A program made the position numbers and the translations under genes. A DNA stretch of 64,000 nt, taken from the NCBI RefSeq assembly GCF_036711975.1, contig NC_091970.1, positions 5,897,501 through 5,961,500 of the forward strand. The letters run 5' to 3'. The stretch comes from Onthophagus taurus. Taxonomy: Eukaryota > Arthropoda > Insecta > Coleoptera > Scarabaeidae. Shown here piece after piece: positions 24,080 through 35,200 of the stretch. Each line of letters begins with the position of its first letter. The first letter of the stretch is position 1. The notes beneath the pieces were generated by a model. That model saw only the letters and a program-made list of their open reading frames with translations, searched no databases and had not been told where the DNA came from.

Positions 24080-24660
24080 TTTCAAGCTGTTAAGCTATAT
24101 TTTCCAATCTCCATTTATTAACTGCCACTTGAAGTTTTACCATAGTTTTCATTTGAGTTGAGTCATTTACCATAATAACTGTGACATCAGCGAATGTCAT
24201 AAGTACAGGATCGTTTGATATTAAAATAGCTATCTCTGACACAACCTGGTGTGAAAACCTGTCAAACGTCTATATCAAACGCCCAAAAGCATTCTCAATA
24301 ACGGTTATCAGTCTATGCAAATGATATTGTAGGATGGCGATTACTAGATCTAAACTGGAAATCTGATATGTTGATGGCTGGTTTAAGATATTTTAATAGT
24401 AATCTGTCAAACAATTTGGAAATGGGCTATATCTCATCAACTAAATGCAAATAATTATCTATGTCGTCTTGATATTGCGAGACATGCATTCAGTCTCAAG
24501 TAGGCATTAAAGAAGTACGTCAATATAATTATTACCTTTTTTTGGTAATTCTTTTAATAATAAATAAGCAAAGATAAATTTCATCAATTCCAGAAGCTTT
24601 TTCCAGAAAACTTCCATTGATGGTGTTTTAATCTACGTATTACTTTCCATAGTGAACAGT
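24080..24660 (-). mobile_element. LINE reverse-transcriptase fragment
   Basis: Minus-strand frames give 'SFLEKASGIDEI' (about 24560-24615), resembling the RT 'K..GIDEI' entry motif. About 24110-24220 gives 'MTFADVTVIMVNDSTQMKTM', the YADD region with one Asp lost, followed by the helix typical of insect LINE RTs. Several frame breaks make it a remnant. Confidence 0.6.
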
Positions 24661-24849
24661 CTCTACTTGTTTCTGGGCTTAAATCTTCCCATTAAATTCA
24701 TTTCAATTATTTATTCCATTTTAAAACCTCGTTTCGTGGTTTCTCCTTATTTTACCACTTATTTAATAGTTACTTTACATCCAGGTAACTTTAAAACACA
24801 ATGAATCTTTTGTTAAAAAAATTTTTTTTCCATTCTCGTTAACGAGTTC

Positions 24850-25196
24850 TTGTTACGCCACTGGCGTGTAAGATGAACCTGAGGTGCCCGGTTTACAAAA
24901 CGAAGAAGAAAAAAGAAAAAAGGTTGGTCAGAGCGGCCTTAGGCACCCGGCTTCAGTCAACTGTTTCACTCCGGCCACCTACGATCTAAAGAAGAAGTTT
25001 CTCCCACAAATTTCGCATACCAAAGCCCAATTTTTTGTTCTTCTTTCGACAGTTTTCGCGTTGATTTCACGTCATCACCAATTGCGGCTAAACAATGACG
25101 TAAATTTTGGTAGTGTTAAATCTACCTCTTTCTCGCGTCACTATTTTTAAAACGATCCGGGTGTGAATACTGTGAATGGAATTCGTTGTTTTAAGG
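24850..25196 (+). promoter_or_regulatory. Probable promoter/5' UTR exon of the two-TM gene
   Basis: A GC-richer stretch ending in a donor-like 'ttttaag|gtaaata' at 25195/25196. A matching acceptor 'tttctagtttag' lies at about 25784, 15 bases before the proposed start codon of the gene at 25800. The open frame 24884-25150 has no recognised domain and is more likely UTR. Support comes only from splice signals and position. Confidence 0.35.
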
Positions 25197-25799
25197 TAAA
25201 TAAAAATAACGTTTTAAGTGAGTCTATAAATAAAGAAATTATTCAACGGATATAATTATTGTAATTGCAAGTTATTGTGGAGGTTCTCCGAAGGATAAAT
25301 CAAGATAAATAGTGTTTAACTTAACCGTACTTCTTTTCAATGAAAAGTTGAGTTACCTACTTTGAAATACTTGGAAGTAAAAACACCTTAATTGCTTTTA
25401 GATGAAGTTTTATTCTTAATTCTTATTGTTACGTTACGTCAGGTGGTTACTTTAATCAACAGAATCGTCTTTTAGTCATTTATTTCGTCGAGAGAGTTGA
25501 ATGTAACAATTTTGTTGCGATACTAATAAAAGGAGCTTTTTATTTTCTTTTAAAGATGAGCTTAGATTGTAAAAGTTTCATTGCTGGCTGTAATAATGTC
25601 CTTGATAATTTATTGGGGGCAATAAAATTAATTTAATTATGTGTTGTAAAAAACGAAATGTTTTTATAGCTTAAAGCTTGATTTAGAAATTGACGGCTCT
25701 AATTGCTATGGCAACGAAATTGCTATAATTTTGACATATGTCAAATAAATGTCAAATCAATAATTAAATTTTTTTCTAGTTTAGATATGTTGACTGGTT

Positions 25800-28700
25800 A
25801 TGTCCCGTAAAGCTCACGGATCACAGCCTCACAGCTCAACATATCCTGCTCAATACCAAGTAATTATTTTACATCATCTCGATTACGTTTAATAATTTAC
25901 TTTTATATTTAGATACCAATTGATTACCCAATTCCTCACACATATAAACACCACCACAAAAACAATGGTCATTATCAAACTTCAAATTATCGACAACGAA
26001 TCCATAAGAAATACAACGAACCTGAAACCCCTATCGAGAGTTGTTTCAGCGACGAAACAATCAGTTGCTTTGAAGAGGACGAATACGAAATACCCCCGCC
26101 GAATCATTTCGATTCCAGATTGGCCGAGTACACATTTTCCGATGTCTCGGATTCAAGCCGAATCCAAGTTGGGCAACAACAGTATTACGAAGAAATCGCT
26201 TCTAGGAGGCAGTCTGTTTATAACAACACCTTATCGGAAGGGAGCAAAACGAATAGTTATTTTGGATCGAGGGATGATCGGGGATATTTTGCTGGATCAT
26301 CGGTGAAGGAACAAAGAAAATTTTATCCGGTACAAGGAAGTGTTTGTGAAACTTGTTATGATGTGGAAAGAGGGTAAGTTAATTAAATTGTAATAACAAA
26401 TTGATATAACGGACCTGGTTAGAACGACCAAAATATTTTATTAATATTTTCTATTTAATATATTTATACAGGGTGATTTATTAGAGCTCACCACCAAACT
26501 TTGACATATGATAGCTAATCCAATTACAAAAAAAATGATAATGAACATAACCGTTATAACCAATAAACGTTATTAATAAATTCGCTGCATAGTCGAAATA
26601 GGACATATGTTCATTAACATTTTTTTTTGGTAATTGGATTAGCTATCATATGTCAAAGTTTGATGGTGAGCTAATAAATCACCCTGTATATAAATGTTAG
26701 CAGTCATAGATAGAATCCAACACGAGTTATTCCTAAAGTTGCTCTATTTCCTGTTCATAGATAAACTTGGGGTATTCCCCAAGTTGTCTACAGCGTGTCC
26801 CGTATCTTCCGCATCAGAGCATTTTACGGTTGTAGAATACATTATTCTGAAGCGATCTTTCTAATAAAATTTTTTCGAAATGTTTATAATAACCACACGG
26901 GAACTGTTTAGACGAACTGTTTTTCGTCCAATCAGCAGATCGCAAATCAGACTCGGCCGCAAGCGACCTCGGGTTCAAACTTCTTTGTTCGTCGTTGATA
27001 AAACAGAAAAATTTTAATGTTGCATACAGCAAGCAACCTCGGCTTTAAACTTTTCTGGTCATCATTTATAACCCAGAAGCACAATAAAAGTTGAATACAA
27101 AACTTTTGCCTCGGCTGCAAGCAACCTCGGCTTCAAACTTCTTTGTTCGTCGTTGATAAAGCAAAAAAATTTAAATGTCGCATACTTAATTTTATGCCTC
27201 GGACGCAAGCGACCTCGGCTTTGAACTTTTCTGGTCGTCAATTACAAACCAGAAAAACAATAAAAGTTGAATACAAAACTATTACCTCGGCCGCAAGCGA
27301 CCTCGGCTTTAAACTTTTCTGGTCATCATTTATAACCCAGAAGAACAATAAAAGTTGAATACAAAACTTTTGCCTCGGCTGCAAGCAACCTCGGCTTCAA
27401 ACTTCTTTGTTCGTCGTTGATAAAGCAAAAAAATTTAAATGTCGCATACTTAATTTTATGCCTCGGACGCAAGCGACCTCGGCTTTGAACTTTTCTGGTC
27501 GTCAATTACAAACCAGAAAAACAATAAAAGTTGAATACAAAACTATTACCTCGGCCGCAAGCGACCTCGGCTTTAAACTTTTCTGGTCATCATTTATAAC
27601 CCAGAAGAACAATAAAAGTTGAATACAAAACTTTTGCCTCGGCTGCAAGCAACCTCGGCTTCAAACTTCTTTGTTCGTCGTTGATAAAGCAAAAAAATTT
27701 AAATGTCGCATACTTAATTTTATGCCTCGGACGCAAGCGACCTCGGCTTTGAACTTTTCTGGTCGTCAATTACAAACCAGAAAAACAATAAAAGTTGAAT
27801 ACAAAACTATTACCTCGGCCGCAAGCGACCTCGGCTTTAAACTTTTCTGGTCATCATTTATAACCCAGAAGAACAATAAAAGTTGAATACAAAACTTTTG
27901 CCTCGGCTGCAAGCAACCTCGGCTTCAAACTTCTTTGTTCATCGTTGATAAAGCAGAAAAATTTAAATGTTGCATACTTAATCTACTGCCTCGGCCGCAA
28001 GCGACCTCGGCTTAAAACTTTTTTGATCATCATTTACAAATTAGAAAAGCAACTTGTTTATAAAACGATTCTCTGTCTTCAGAGAGTCCGTTATATCGAT
28101 GTCTACTATAATTATATTATTTTTGTTACTTTTTAGAGATGTTAACGTTAATTTACCAAAACCAATTATTGCAAGAACTTTATCGGAGCGGCCACAAAGT
28201 TCGCAATGTTCAAGCGTAACCAGCGCGGTGATTCATGCTTGTGGAGGAAAATGTCAAACATGCGAAAATGTTTGTTATTATTTTTTGCAAGTAAGTTAAT
28301 AATAAAAAAATAATAAAATATTAATAACGTTAATTTTAAGGTTGCTTTTGTAATGGGAATATTAATAGGAGTGTCATTAAGCATAGCAGGGTCAGTTCTA
28401 CGAAAATCAGCGGCAAGAAACCTTCAAGTCTTAATTTATATCGGTTCTTTATGTGCGATGGTTTGCTTGTTGTTGTTATGCATTCAATGCCGATCGAAAA
28501 GGAGCTCAAAAAGGAGGAAGAATCCCCCAAAAACTACATTAAATCGGTCTCCTATACCGTTAGAAACACTTAACGTTCCAACTTTAAGTTGGAATCAATC
28601 ACAACTTAATCAACATAACCAAATAAATCAAATTAATCAACAACATCAACCGTTAATGTCCGAAATTGATCGGTAATAATAATTTATAATTGATTAAATT

Positions 28701-28824
28701 AATCTAATTTATTTATTTTTATAGTAATCAACCACAATATGTACGGAGATCGAATCAAAATGATTCAATTGAGGAACCAGGGATTCCATGGTGGAGACGG
28801 AAAGATATCATTGATAATAGGTGA
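25800..28824 (+). CDS. Two-transmembrane protein of unknown family
   Basis: Five coding exons, 25800-25859, 25913-26373, 28137-28290, 28341-28672 and 28725-28824, all GT-AG and in phase, give 368 residues. Residues 1-170 are polar and Tyr/Asp/Glu-rich, without a signal peptide. Then come CxxC-type cysteines ('VCETCYDVERG', 'ACGGKCQTCENVC') immediately before two hydrophobic segments, 'VAFVMGILIGVSLSIAGSVL' and 'VLIYIGSLCAMVCLLLLCI'. A basic and then Asn/Gln-rich tail ends in 'PWWRRKDIIDNR'. I do not recognise the family. The layout suggests a hairpin membrane protein with both ends on one side, probably cytoplasmic. Intron 2 (26374-28136) contains a MITE and an 88-bp satellite. The short first exon is set by the ATG context and the in-phase junction. 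Confidence 0.78.
26469..26686. mobile_element. Tc1/mariner-type MITE, 218 bp
   Basis: Inverted termini 'cagggtgatttattag' and 'ctaataaatcaccctg' flanked by TA on both sides. The inverted similarity extends about 70 bp into the element ('ccaaactttgacatatgata', 'gctaatccaattac'). The TA duplication and the CAGGGTG-type ends point to the Tc1/mariner superfamily. No coding capacity. Confidence 0.75.
26930..28060 (+). repeat. Intronic satellite: 88-bp monomers in a 264-bp higher-order repeat
   Basis: Each monomer starts 'cctcggcngcaagcgacctc'. Three distinct 88-bp monomer types follow each other to make a 264-bp unit (88 x 3). That unit is repeated three times without a visible difference (reference points 27143, 27407 and 27671). 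Diverged monomers flank it on both sides (from about 26930 and to about 28060). The identical 71-codon frames at 27143, 27407 and 27671 are by-products of this repetition, not genes. The array lies inside intron 2 of the two-TM gene. Confidence 0.9.
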
Positions 28825-28989
28825 TATTAACTTTAAAATAGAATCGATTTTTATATTTTTCTACCTCAATCATCAACAAAAATTGTAAAAAAAACTTGTT
28901 AATTAACTAAGTATAAGAAATATTAATATTTTGACTTTTCTTATCTAGTCTAGTTATGTATATGTATATAAATAAATTTATAATTGATC

Positions 28990-29292
28990 TTTTTTGAAAT
29001 ATTTATTAAGGTAATTCCTATTAAATCCACCACAGCAAAAGAACATTTTAAAAAAACGAAATAAATTTTTGTTTTTTTTTTAAACAGTGCGTTTGAACGA
29101 AAATCACACAATATATACAAAAAAAATCAATTCAACATTCTCAAATCAAAGCTAAAGGTTCTACCATTAATCATCTAACTTCATAATAGCATAATTATCT
29201 TATTCATTTAATTTTTTTTGTTGACGATGAGTAAAAAACATCCGTTTCATTTTATTTTATTATTTTTTTTTTTTTTTTTGACAAACATAACC
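28990..29292. other. Convergent intergenic spacer
   Basis: AT-rich spacer between the 3' ends of the two-TM gene (+) and NPL4 (-). It has a run of about 20 T near 29262-29280. No gene is seen. Confidence 0.5.
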
Positions 29293-32200
29293 TTAATGTT
29301 GCCCTGATCTCGGAAGGTTACAAATTTCACATGATTGAACCGACCCTGGGTTTAAATATGTGCAGAATGAACACGTCCATTGATTTTCAACCGAAAATCC
29401 AGTGCCAGCCGTTACGCTACCAGCATTGACACTTCCAGGTCTAAAACAATATAAAGTAGACCAATAAAAATTAAAATTAGTCACCTACCTTGATGGTGGC
29501 GGTGAACTTGCAACAATCAACTGCTCAACGGTAGCCCAATGTTCAGATCGAGACCATTCAGAAGCACCCTCATTGTTTTTCGTTCGTATCGCTTCAAGGA
29601 GAGGACCCATATATTCTCGCATCGGAAGCATATCCATCGTTGCTATGTATAAGAGTAAATGGAAATCCGTAATTGCCACAACAAACTCCTCCGGACCAAA
29701 TTGAGATAAATACGTAGATAATGCGTTAAAATCTTGGATGTGACCATCCACCAAACGGTTCTCAATAGGAAATGGTTGTTTCGCCGGGTTTGTATTGAAC
29801 GTGTACGTTGGGGTTAAAGGAGTTGAAGCGGGAACGTCCAATAAAAGATATTCCACCGGCAAAGGTCTTGCAAGTCTTGATACTTCATTACCATAGTTAT
29901 CTTTCTCCTAAAAAAAAATTTTTTTTAAGTTATGTTGCTATTTATTGATATTTTTTTTATTTTGCTTATTGAAATTCATTTCTACTTGAAGGCGATTAAA
30001 AATTAACTAAATTCACTTACTTAAAGCTATCTTTCAAAGAAATATTTATAAAAATTATTGGAAAACATCAATTTATAACACCGACGCTTAATTTAATTCA
30101 AATATGGCGTGCAAAAAACAATTGAAGATCGCTTTTAAATACTGTCAAAATAATTTGTAATAATTAATTAGTTATTAAAATAAACAATTTTAATGATTGC
30201 GTTTTTGTAATGAATCTTATTGCATTTTTAACGCGCATTCGTTTAAATGTATTAGAAAACAACAATTAATAAATCATACTTGGTTCTATCGATTACCGTT
30301 TTTATTCATAGATGGCGCTTAAAATTTTTTTTTTGGAAACAAAAATAATATTAATAATTGCGTTTTTAATTCATTTTGTAATAACTCTTATTATATTTTA
30401 ATGTGCTCATCTAAATTTAAATCGAAATGGTTTTTTTCGAATAAATAATTTTTTTGAGGTTATGTTATAATATATAGATAAATTTTATATTTCGCTAAAT
30501 AAAATTGATTCCTACTTAAATGTTAACTAAATTTACTTACTTAAAGCCTTGTTGAAACACTTTTTTAATAAAAACTAAAAAAACGAAGCGGAAAACAACA
30601 ATTTATAACCGACGCTTAATTTAATTGAAATATGGCGTGCAAAAACAATTGAAGATCACTGTCGAAATAATTCGCAAAGGAATTTATTAAAACCAATAAT
30701 TTTTAAAATTGGACTTTAAAATTATTTTGTAAATTGTATTTATAATGCGCATTCAATTAAATATATTAGAAAACATCAATTTATAAATCGCACTTGGTTT
30801 TATTGATTACCGTTACTGTTCATAGATGGCGCATAAAGACTGTCAAATAATTTGTAAAGGAATAATTTCTTATTAAAATAAATAAACGCTTTCAAATTAT
30901 TTTATAATAAAGCTTAATTATTTTAAATACGCATTCATATAAATGTAATAAAGAAAAATCGATTTTTAAGTCACACTTGAGTCAATTAATTATCGTTTCT
31001 GTTTATAGATGGCGCTTAAAAACTGTCAAAATCAATTAGAAACGGAAATTTTTAATTTCTTAATAAAACAAATAATTTTAATAAAAAAAAGAAAGTTTAT
31101 AAATTATTTCGTAATAATGCAAAAAATCTTTTGTATTTTTAATGCGCATAATAATAAAATGAATAATTAAAGTGTTAAGTTATTATTACTAGTGAGAGAT
31201 GGCGCTAAAAAAACATCAATATTATTTATTTAGAAATTAAAACTTGGAGAACTAACAGTGAAAGCTTTAAGATTAAGTAATCACTTTTAATTAATATTTA
31301 AAAGCAACAAATTTTAAAGTTTCCTATTAATTTCGATAAATTTATAACAAGAATGAAGTTGCTGACGATGTTGACGTAGTCGTTTAGAGATGGCGTAAAG
31401 TGCGATAAAAAATAGGTTGTGCGCGCGCAACTAAAATCGTCGAACTTCTGTGCGGTGGGCCGCCAGTCGTCAACATGATGTGGCACATCGTGTGCAGCGG
31501 CCACCGATAATTTTTAAGTTTTATTTTTTTGATTTCTCGTTAAAAAAAAATACGCCGAGCGTGTGTCGGCGCGAAACAATTATTATGTAATATAAATCTC
31601 AATTCGTTAACGTTCCGTTTACCGTATCCCCGTTAAAAAAAAATCGCAACATAGTACAAAACCGCGAAATCGAATCGACCAAAAAAAAATTACAAAAACA
31701 AAAAGAATAATAATTATTAAAAAGATTTAATAAATAAACGTTACGTATCGTATATCGGATTTATTAAAAGGCTGTGTTACAACGTATAATTTTTACGGTA
31801 AGCACCACCAACCACACCATTTTCACCGAATGTCCAGTAATAAATAATGTGTATTTGTGTGTTGCGTGTGTTTTTTTAGTGGTTTTTTGTTGTTGTTTTG
31901 TTTGATCACAAAAAAAAAAAACGATAGAAAAGAAGACGATCGATGACGCTTCCTTTAAGGATTTTTGGCGGTAAACCATATTCTAACCTCAACAACATTG
32001 TCGCCATGATTTCTTATCACCTTATTTTTTTACAACCGATATCTTAGTTTTTATTTGGTATACCGTTTATGGGGCGTCCATCGAGCCAAGTATCACACAC
32101 ACAAAACGGCGCGTTTTTCCGCGTCTGCGCCTTATTAATACGGCACATAAGGTCCATTATCACTTGTAGAGCCAGAAAATTATTAGTTTCTTCTAATAGT

Positions 32201-35200
32201 GCAAGTATTTCTACTTAAAAAAATTGGCCACGAACCAAATTAATTGAATATATCATCGTGGTAGAATAAAAAGAAATTTAAAAAAAATATTTACGAAAAA
32301 GTTGGGTTATGTTTGTTATGAGTTGTCAAAAAAAATTTAAACAAATTATCTAATGATTAAATCATCTAAAATAAAATGATTTAAATCTTTTTAAAAAATG
32401 TTGAATGAAGTTTGATTTGATTTTAACGATTATCAAAATAACCCTAAAAAATTGAAAATCATAATTTTCTTGAATTCCCATTAATGAAGATATATCTAAA
32501 CACAAAAAAAATGTGAAAGTAGGCCGCCAGTTAACGTTTTACATTTCCATTTCCATCTCTCACGTAAATTTCTAAATTTCCGCCTCTTACGAATTCTATT
32601 CAAGTCGAGAAATCCATACAAATCCGACAATTACACTTTTTTATCGCATGTTTCAAAGTTTAATGAAAAATACCACTTTTTAATGGCTCAATCAAAATCG
32701 CTGTCATGATACGACTTTGTTTCTAAATGATACGGATATCCGAGAAGTGTACAAAAAATATACTTTGAGATTGTGTTTCAAATACCAAAAATAACTTTTT
32801 ATTATTTATTAGGACATTTGTGTTCAAGAAAATGACATCTGTCAAATTAAAGTTTTTCTTAAACGTCAAAATTAGGATTTAAATTTTGATGATATTGCTA
32901 AGAAGATTTCTAACTCACGATAAAGATAAATTTTCGCTTTATTAACAAGCTTTATTTATAACTAGAAGCTTGACAACCCAAAATCAGCAATTTTTTTTCG
33001 AAGATCAATGCATTGTTTGATTCCCCAAAGACATAAATCAATGTCAACTTTTGGATTTTCTCGGCATTACTAAAAATCATTTTGGGTCTAATTTGCCTAA
33101 CAGTGGTGTTGGTGCCCTTACCTCCTGCAATGAGGTTGAGCCAATTTGAATCCCTTGTTGTATTAATTATGGTGATGATTCTCATGTACATTGATTATTA
33201 AAGCAGCGACGTGCTGAGGCAAATCATTGGTGGTTGATGTGAATACTTTTTGTCATTAGTACGTTTTTAGTCGGGAAGTCTTCTAAACACTTCACTGAAA
33301 TTCGATGTAAGACATTTACTGCTAAGTTATAAGGTGTTAGCTGCTGTATAAGCTACCATAAATAGCAAGAATGCTATACTCTCCAGCACCCCAATGTCTA
33401 GCATTTAAAAGTGTTAACTTTTCTTTCTACACTCATACATATTCCTTTGCCTCGGCTGCACGTCTGTCTCGGTTTCCCAATAATATATTAATATTGAAAA
33501 AGTTATTGAATGAAAAAATGCTTGAGGCACTGCCTTGGTATACCAAATAACCCAATCAGATTAAAACAAAGATTTACTGTCTTTCTACACAGATGAACAA
33601 AAGTTTTAATCTCTTTCTACACACTTCATCACTTCAATTGTATGCTAATCTCGTTTTCTAAGTAATACATTCGTATTAAACGAGCTCACATCTGTTCTCT
33701 CACTGCTTTGACTTCTGAAGAATGTATTAACACAGAAAAGAAATCTTGTTTATTGGTTTTTAAGCCTCGGCTTCTAATGTCATATTGACACTAAAAAAAA
33801 CTTTTATTTCTTTTAATTTTAAATATTTGAGCTACTATCTCAGCAGCAGAGCTGCCTCTAATGATATATTCATATTGACAAAAACTAAAGAACAAAGCAA
33901 CCTGAAAGAATGCCAAATTAAGCCTATAGCAACCTAACCCTTTGTTTTTCTGAATAGAATGGGTTACATTTCTGCTGAGAAACCGCCTATCTGGGTTTTT
34001 CTGAATTGATTCTGCTTTATGGATTTAAATATTCTATATAAATCCCGTAGCATTGCATCGTAAAGCGACCTGCTTCATCTTCTTGATCCTCACGCCATGA
34101 CATTTCTCCTACTAGACATCTACCGAGGAATCTAATGACATATTTATATTGAAAGGAAACATTTATTTCTTTTAATTTTAAATACTTGAGCCACTGCCTC
34201 AGTAAATAAATAGGCAAGATCGTACATAAACAACACAAAAATGTTCGTAATCAAATAAAATTGTTTCCATCTCACCCTATATATGTAGATTGCGGTTAGT
34301 TTGTAAAAAGATGACGTTTTGAAATAAATTTGAAGGTTTGATTATTAAATGAATATTAATAATGTCACTTTGACAGTTAATTAAAAAAATCAAAATATAA
34401 GACGTTTAAATCGAAAAATATCTTTTTTATAGAAATGGAGTCCGTTGTGCCCGACATCGAGGAGTTAATAGTATGCGGTTATTGCAAGAAAAAATTCAAC
34501 GACGCCGACCAAAGTCCAAAGTTACTCGCTTGCAAACACTACTTCTGTTTGCAATGTGCAAAAACCTCCCTAAACAAAGGCCACGAATTATATTGTGTGC
34601 ACTGTTGGAAAGCTACGGAACTCGGTGATCTAGGAGCAGAAGCTTTGCCAACGTACGGTCCCGTGTTGAGCCTGGCCAAGAGTTTTGCGCAGGCGAAGCT
34701 AACCCCAAAACCACCTGACAAACCGAAAGTGGTTTCGGAAAATTGTCACACGCACGCTATGCCACTTGCGTTATGGTGTCATACCTGTTGCGCGCCGGTG
34801 TGTCGTGCTTGCGCAACAACCAGCGACCATTCCGGTCATCAGATAAAATCGCACGCGGAAGCGAAGGATCAATTGGTGGCGGAACTACAAATGGACGTCG
34901 CATCGATGGGGAAAATTTTAAACGAAATTCAACGACTCGCAGCGCAACAACGCGAATTTTTATTGAAAATTTTAGAAGCTTGCGTGACGTTAAAGACTCA
35001 CGTCGAAGCGGATTTAACGAATAACGTGTCCCATTTAGAATTATCCGAAATCCGGGATCTTTTATCGAAATTACGCATGAACTTAAACGTAGCCGAGAAC
35101 CTTTCCGACGTTCACACGTTGTACTCGAGTGTAAATATGGAAAAGCAACGTTTGCAAGTACGCTATCAAGAAATGTACCTACAATGTCAACTCGACGATT

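Noticed and set aside
24884-25150. 88-codon frame as a gene
   Set aside because: No recognisable domain; better explained as promoter/5' UTR of the gene starting at 25800.
26763-26784. Palindrome AACTTGGGG...CCCCAAGTT as a terminator or regulatory hairpin
   Set aside because: It lies in an intron of a eukaryotic gene with no poly-U context; one short hairpin in repeat-rich DNA is not informative.
27143-27886. Three identical 71-codon open frames 264 bp apart
   Set aside because: They are produced by the 88/264-bp satellite; no domain, no initiation context, and neighbouring monomers lack the frame.
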